64,000 bases of DNA from Burkholderia sp. Bp8963 (GTDB lineage Bacteria; Pseudomonadota; Gammaproteobacteria; Burkholderiales; Burkholderiaceae): positions 1 through 64,000 of the forward strand of contig NZ_QTQP01000020.1 of the NCBI RefSeq assembly GCF_003854275.1, given 5' to 3'. The translations under genes were made by a program, and so were the position numbers. Under the pieces are notes generated by a model, which saw only the letters and a program-made list of their open reading frames with translations, was not told the DNA's origin and made no database searches. Of the stretch, positions 59,918 through 64,000 are shown piece after piece. The first letter of the stretch is position 1, and every line of letters begins with the position of its first letter.

Positions 59918-62360
59918 AGTGCGCCGCGCGGCCAGCGGGAAGAGCCTCCTCGTTCGCGTGATCGTCTCGACCGTCGCGCTCACCGCGCTGCTGCTGCTCG
60001 TGCTGCTCGCCGCTGCAAGCGCGAACACCGAATTCTTCGACCGCTACTACTCGTGGCTGTACGCGACGAACATCGTCGTCGCGCTCGTGTTCCTGCTCGT
60101 CGTGCTCGGCCTGATCGGGATGATCGTCGTGCGCCTCAGGAAGGGCAAATTCGGCACGCGGCTGCTCGCGAAGCTCGCGGTGTTCTTCGCACTCGTCGGC
60201 GTGGTGCCGGGCGGCATCATCTACATCGTGTCGTACCAGTTCGTGTCGCGCAGCATCGAATCGTGGTTCGACGTGAACGTCGAGACTGCGCTGACCGCCG
60301 GCCTCAACCTCGGCCGCGGGATGCTCGACGCATCGCTGTCCGACCTGCAGACGAAAGCGCGGCTGATGTCCGACCAGCTCGCGAGCGCCGATACCAACAC
60401 GAACGGCACGACGCTGACGCTGCTGCGCCTGCGCGACCAGTTCGGCGTGCAGGACGCGACGATCGTCGAGCCTGGCCGCAGCGGTTCGGGCGCGGCGCCC
60501 GACCTGCACATCGTCGCGCAGGCGTCAGGCAATTTCGCCGCGCTGATCCCCGATGACCTGCCGACCCCGCTGATGCTGAACCAGGCGCGCGAACGCGGCG
60601 TGTACGCGGCGATCGAGGGCGAGGTCGACGGCGATCCCCATGCGCACGGCGCGAAGGGCGCGCTGCGCTTGCGCGTCGTGCGGCCGATTCCCGATGCGAC
60701 GATGTCGCTGCTGCAGCCGGCCGAACGCTTCCTGCAGCTCACGCAGCCGGTGCCGCCGACGCTCGCGCACAACGCGGACGCCGTGCAGCGCGCGTATCGC
60801 GAATACCAGGAGAAGTCGCTCGGCCGCACGGGCCTGCGCAAGATGTACATCGGCACGCTGACGCTCGCGCTGTTCCTCGCGACCTTCATCGCGATGATGC
60901 TCGCGCTCGCGCTCGGCCAGCAGCTCGCGCGGCCGCTGTTCCTGCTTGCGCAGGGAACGAAGGAGGTCACCGAAGGCGACTACACGCCGAAGCGCGAGAT
61001 CAAGACGCGCGACGAGCTCGGCTTCCTCACGCAGTCGTTCAACGCGATGACGCGCCAGTTGTCCGAGGCGCGGCTCGCGGTCGAGAAGAACCGGGTCGCG
61101 CTCGAGCATTCGAAGACGTATCTCGAGAGCATCCTCGCGAACCTGACCGCGGGCGTGTTCGTGCTCGACCGCCAGTTCCGGCTGACGACCGCAAACCGCG
61201 GCGCCGAGCGGATTTTCCGGCAGCCGTTCAATTCGCTGATCGGCACGACGCTCGACCAGATCGGCGTCGTCGCGGAATTCGGCGCGATGGTGCGCAAGGC
61301 GTTCGCCGATCGCGAGGCGGCATCCGACGATGGCAGCGGCGATCGCGGCCACTGGCAGCAGCAGTTCGCGGTCGAAGTGCCGGGCGAAATCGATCCGCTG
61401 ACGCTGCTCGTGCGCGGCACGCGTCTCGTGTCGACGGTGGACGGGCAAGCGGACGGGCAGGTGGACGATGCGCAGACGTCCGGCTATGTCGTCGTGTTCG
61501 ACGACATCTCCGACGTGATCTCCGCGCAGCGCTCGGTTGCGTGGGGCGAAGTCGCGCGCCGGCTCGCGCACGAGATCAAGAACCCGCTGACGCCGATCCA
61601 GCTGTCGGCCGAGCGGCTGCAGATGAAGCTCACCGACAAGCTCGCGCCGTCCGACGCCGACGTGCTGAAGCGCGGCGCGACGATGATCGTCAACCAGGTC
61701 GCGGCGATGAAGCGGATGGTCGACGATTTCCGCGAATATGCGCGCACGCCGCCCGCGGTGCTCGCGAGCCTGCAGTTGAACGAACTGGTGAGCGAGGTGC
61801 TCGGGCTGTACGGCGTCGGCGAAGGCAAGAGCCCGATCGTCGTCGAGCTCGCGCCGCTGCCGGTGATTCGCGGCGACGCGACGCAGTTGCGTCAGGTGAT
61901 CCACAACCTGCTGCAGAATGCGCAGGATTCGGTCGCTGAAGTCGCGCAACCGCGTGTGGTGATCGAAACCAAGACAGTAGAATATGGCGATCCCGACGCC
62001 GAGGGCAAAACGCGCGTCGCGGTCCGTCTTACCGTGTCCGACAACGGGCCCGGCTTTCCGGCGCGGATCCTGACCCGCGCGTTCGAGCCTTACGTGACGA
62101 CGAAGGCGAAGGGCACGGGCCTCGGCTTGGCCACGGTCAAGAAAATCGTCGACGAGCACGGCGCGCGGATCGATCTGCGCAATCGCATGCACGGCGAGAC
62201 CGTCGAGGGTGCGCAGGTGTCGATCCTGTTCCTGCAGCTGGCGAGCGATGCGCCGGACGCCGAGCATGGCGCGCGGGACGGGGCGGCCCCCGCAGGGACG
62301 GCCCCCGGACGGCCGGCCCCGGCAAAGACAAAAGCAAGTGTGCAGACAAAGGCAGCGTAA
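59907..62360 (+). CDS. NtrY-like membrane sensor histidine kinase
   Basis: This is an 817-residue GTG-initiated histidine kinase. Three N-terminal TMs (about 18-38, 52-75, 88-112) precede a large periplasmic segment (about 113-310). A further TM at about 315-338, HAMP (about 340-390), PAS (about 400-500), HisKA with the phospho-His in RRLAHEIKNPLTP and an ATPase domain with DNGPGFP and GTGLGLATVKKIV follow. An Ala/Pro/Lys-rich tail ends it. It resembles the NtrY family. It overlaps the DUF4390 gene by 11 bases and ends at the response-regulator start. A corresponding two-component pair in B. cenocepacia has been described as essential for growth (from memory). Confidence 0.92.
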   Translation: MLNKVRRAASGKSLLVRVIVSTVALTALLLLVLLAAASANTEFFDRYYSWLYATNIVVALVFLLVVLGLIGMIVVRLRKGKFGTRLLAKLAVFFALVGVVPGGIIYIVSYQFVSRSIESWFDVNVETALTAGLNLGRGMLDASLSDLQTKARLMSDQLASADTNTNGTTLTLLRLRDQFGVQDATIVEPGRSGSGAAPDLHIVAQASGNFAALIPDDLPTPLMLNQARERGVYAAIEGEVDGDPHAHGAKGALRLRVVRPIPDATMSLLQPAERFLQLTQPVPPTLAHNADAVQRAYREYQEKSLGRTGLRKMYIGTLTLALFLATFIAMMLALALGQQLARPLFLLAQGTKEVTEGDYTPKREIKTRDELGFLTQSFNAMTRQLSEARLAVEKNRVALEHSKTYLESILANLTAGVFVLDRQFRLTTANRGAERIFRQPFNSLIGTTLDQIGVVAEFGAMVRKAFADREAASDDGSGDRGHWQQQFAVEVPGEIDPLTLLVRGTRLVSTVDGQADGQVDDAQTSGYVVVFDDISDVISAQRSVAWGEVARRLAHEIKNPLTPIQLSAERLQMKLTDKLAPSDADVLKRGATMIVNQVAAMKRMVDDFREYARTPPAVLASLQLNELVSEVLGLYGVGEGKSPIVVELAPLPVIRGDATQLRQVIHNLLQNAQDSVAEVAQPRVVIETKTVEYGDPDAEGKTRVAVRLTVSDNGPGFPARILTRAFEPYVTTKAKGTGLGLATVKKIVDEHGARIDLRNRMHGETVEGAQVSILFLQLASDAPDAEHGARDGAAPAGTAPGRPAPAKTKASVQTKAA

Positions 62361-63050
62361 ATGGCAACCATCCTGGTGGTAGATGATGAAATGGGCATCC
62401 GGGAATTGCTCTCGGAGATCCTCAGCGACGAAGGACATGTCGTCGAGGCGGCGGAGAACGCGCAGGCCGCGCGTGAGTACCGCCTCGATCAGGCGCCCGA
62501 TCTCGTGCTGCTCGATATCTGGATGCCCGATACCGACGGCGTGACGTTGCTCAAGGAGTGGGCGGCGCAGGGTCTGCTGACGATGCCCGTGATCATGATG
62601 TCCGGGCACGCGACGATCGACACGGCCGTCGAGGCGACGAAGATCGGCGCGCTCGATTTCCTCGAGAAGCCCATCGCGTTGCAGAAACTTCTGAAGGCGG
62701 TCGAGCACGGGCTCGCGCGCGGCGCGGCGCCGGTGACCGTCAACGCGTCGTCGAAGCCGGCCACGGGGCCGGCATCGGTCGCGTCCGCGGCGGCGCTGCC
62801 GACGCTCGGCGACGACATGGCTACGGCGCTCGGTCTGTCCGGGCAGACGGCGGCGATTCCGTTCGACATCCCGTTGCGCGAGGCGCGCGATGCATTCGAG
62901 CGCGCGTACTTCGAGTATCACCTCGCACGCGAGAACGGCAGCATGACGCGCGTTGCCGAGAAGACGGGCCTCGAGCGCACGCACCTGTACCGCAAGCTCA
63001 AGCAGCTCGGTGTCGAACTCGGCAAGAAGCCGTCGGAAGGGGCCGTGTAA
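62361..63050 (+). CDS. NtrX-like response regulator lacking the AAA+ domain
   Basis: This is a 229-residue protein. The receiver domain (residues 1-118) has the phospho-acceptor Asp52 in LVLLDIWMPDTDG, the switch MMSGHAT and the Lys in LEKPIAL. An Ala/Pro/Ser linker (about 120-175) leads to a C-terminal Fis-type HTH (about 180-225: MTRVAEKTGLERTHLYRKLKQLG). NtrX proteins normally insert a sigma-54 AAA+ ATPase between these parts; it is absent here, with no frameshift. It is the direct partner of the upstream kinase. It probably activates or represses sigma-70 promoters (inference). Confidence 0.93.
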   Translation: MATILVVDDEMGIRELLSEILSDEGHVVEAAENAQAAREYRLDQAPDLVLLDIWMPDTDGVTLLKEWAAQGLLTMPVIMMSGHATIDTAVEATKIGALDFLEKPIALQKLLKAVEHGLARGAAPVTVNASSKPATGPASVASAAALPTLGDDMATALGLSGQTAAIPFDIPLREARDAFERAYFEYHLARENGSMTRVAEKTGLERTHLYRKLKQLGVELGKKPSEGAV

Positions 63051-63068
63051 TAAATTTCACGAAAACCC

Positions 63069-63097
63069 TTGCACAACCCTCGATGGCTGGATATACT
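63069..63097 (+). promoter_or_regulatory. Promoter of tRNA-Phe
   Basis: -35 TTGCAC (63069-63074), 17-bp spacer, -10 TATACT (63092-63097), 15 bp before the mature tRNA. Confidence 0.8.
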
Positions 63098-63111
63098 TTC
63101 TCTTCTTCGTT

Positions 63112-63187
63112 GGCCCGGTAGCTCAGTTGGTAGAGCAGCGGATTGAAAATCCGCGTGTCGATGGTTCGATTCCGTCCCAGGCCACCA
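63112..63187 (+). tRNA. tRNA-Phe (anticodon GAA)
   Basis: The 76-nt cloverleaf has acceptor GGCCCGG, D arm GCTCAGTTGGTAGAGC, anticodon arm GCGGATTGAAAATCCGC with GAA, a TpsiC arm with GTTCGATTC and encoded CCA. The acceptor 3' strand reads CCAGGCC, which leaves one C-A mismatch at the fifth pair. Confidence 0.94.
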
Positions 63188-63194
63188 GAATTAG

Positions 63195-63226
63195 ACGCCC
63201 AACCTCTCCAGGTTGGGCGTTTTCGT
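63195..63226 (+). terminator. Terminator after tRNA-Phe
   Basis: An 11-bp stem ACGCCCAACCT / AGGTTGGGCGT with a CTCC loop is followed by TTTCGTTTG. Confidence 0.85.
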
Positions 63227-63297
63227 TTGTGGCGTGCATTTCGAGCCATGTGCAGTGTTTCCCGATTCGGCGCGCATCCCGTACTGGCATCGAATGG

Positions 63298-63609
63298 GTG
63301 CGGGCGCAACTTCAGCCAGTTGCCGATTGCGGAGAAATCGCGGTTTTCGAGGAGTGGACCTTGCATCGGGACTATTCGCGCGGCATCGGCCTGCACGCAA
63401 CACTCGATGTGCGCTGTCTCAAGGTCGATGCAGTGAATGGCTTCATCGACCGGTTTCTCGCAATCGAGGCGGATTATCGCGATCCGGTTCCGCGATCGTG
63501 GCGGTATGAACAGGTGCCCTGCTGGGGGATCGAGTCGAACGCGCTGGTCGAGCCGTGGGGCTGGGCCGAGGCCGAAGCCAACGCGGGTCAGCCGGCTCCG
63601 TCCCACTGA
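63298..63609 (+). CDS. Hypothetical protein, start uncertain (possibly a gene fragment)
   Basis: An open frame with Burkholderia-like codon use runs from possible GTG starts at 63250 or 63298 to a stop at 63607-63609 (about 103-119 residues). It contains FEEWTLHRDYSRGIGLHATLD and FIDRFLAIEADYRDPVPRSWRYEQ. No ribosome-binding site or family is recognised. A hairpin terminator lies 30 nt after the stop, supporting transcription. It follows the tRNA-Phe terminator, a common place for inserted or decaying genes. Confidence 0.4.
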   Translation: MRAQLQPVADCGEIAVFEEWTLHRDYSRGIGLHATLDVRCLKVDAVNGFIDRFLAIEADYRDPVPRSWRYEQVPCWGIESNALVEPWGWAEAEANAGQPAPSH

Positions 63610-63638
63610 ATGTGGTAGAGTTGCGGGTTGGCAGGATC

Positions 63639-63674
63639 AACCCCAAGGATCGTCAGATTCTTGGGGTTTTTCGC
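63639..63674 (+). terminator. Terminator after the hypothetical gene
   Basis: A 9-bp stem AACCCCAAG / CTTGGGGTT (63639-63647 with 63660-63668) is followed by TTTTCG. Confidence 0.75.
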
Positions 63675-63955
63675 TTGTGTCGGGTGTGGTGTGCCCGGCG
63701 GCATTTCGGATCGCGTGATAATATCCTTTGCCGTTCAACGAGTTAGCCGTTTCATGGCAGCGCGCGCCGAATTCCCGTCACGGTGCCTGGTGCCGATGCC
63801 GCGCGATGCGCAGTATAAGCGTCCCGTCGTCTTCGACGCGAGCGGCCCCGCCTATACTGGTCGAGCCGGTGCAGCCGGCCGCGTCGGGTCGCCAGGCGAC
63901 AGCTGGTCGCCAGCGCGCAGCGCGACGCGAGCCTACACATTCACGGAGTATCACG

Positions 63956-64000
63956 GTGATTCGGACAGACGCTAAAGACGGCGCGCTCGTGTTGTTTTCC
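63956..64000 (+). CDS. Start of a further gene, cut by the window edge
   Basis: A GTG at 63956 with CACGGAG about 8 nt upstream opens a frame of 15 codons (VIRTDAKDGALVLFS) that is still open at the end. The last residues are hydrophobic, as at the beginning of a membrane protein. Too little is present to name it. The 280 bases upstream contain no gene. Confidence 0.4.
   Translation, partial: MIRTDAKDGALVLFS

Noticed and set aside
62953-63297. Upstream part of a long plus-strand frame ending at 63609
   Set aside because: It passes through the response-regulator end, the tRNA-Phe gene and its terminator; only the part after 63298 could be real.
63628-63975. 115-codon frame near the right edge
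   Set aside because: It starts inside a terminator hairpin, has no homology or ribosome-binding site, and overlaps the start of the next gene.

Overview
The window is GC-rich (roughly two thirds G+C, strong GC3 bias) and carries the gene order gyrB-dnaN-dnaA-rpmH-rnpA-yidD-yidC-mnmE. With the predicted proteins, this points to chromosome 1 of a Burkholderia species, most likely of the B. cepacia complex, close to the dnaA/replication-initiation region. The species call is inference from protein sequences I recognise; no search was run.

Region 1 (1-6.2 kb) is accessory and visibly less GC-rich. It holds the first 20 codons of an IS1182-type transposase at the left edge, an OLD-family ATPase/TOPRIM nuclease (minus strand), and divergently a hamA-hamB pair, which is the Hachiman anti-phage system. 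Region 2 (6.2-17.2 kb) is the conserved replication, RNA-processing and membrane-insertion block, interrupted only by a small HTH regulator. Region 3 (17.2-28.6 kb) mixes a decayed integrase and a LexA-box-preceded DinD-like fusion protein with a tiny His-rich lipoprotein, a MASE-type diguanylate cyclase, speG, yaeQ, ada-alkA and gshA. It also contains a probable minus-strand sRNA with two CTCCTCC (anti-Shine-Dalgarno) motifs.

Region 4 (29-44.7 kb) carries lctP, a LysR gene, a Tat-exported phospholipase C, and a complete 2-aminoethylphosphonate (2-AEP) catabolic locus. That locus has a GntR regulator (phnR), a minus-strand operon phnS-phnT-phnUV-phnW-FAD oxidoreductase and a plus-strand operon phnA-phnY. 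Import by PhnSTUV, transamination by PhnW, oxidation by PhnY and C-P hydrolysis by PhnA would yield acetate and phosphate. The two operons fire from face-to-face promoters whose -35 and -10 boxes interlock.

Region 5 (44.7-64 kb) contains tRNA-Lys(CTT), a thioesterase, a patatin-like protein, a hydroxyacid dehydrogenase, a LysR gene with a dyad in its upstream region, topB, a thioredoxin-like gene and dprA. These are followed by the def-fmt-lysE-htpX-rsmB-DUF4390-kinase-regulator run, tRNA-Phe(GAA), and the first codons of a further gene. The response regulator has a receiver and a Fis-type HTH but no sigma-54 AAA+ domain. Several short genes and RNA elements (18660-18782, 20649-20819, 23650-23714) would be missed by ordinary ORF calling.
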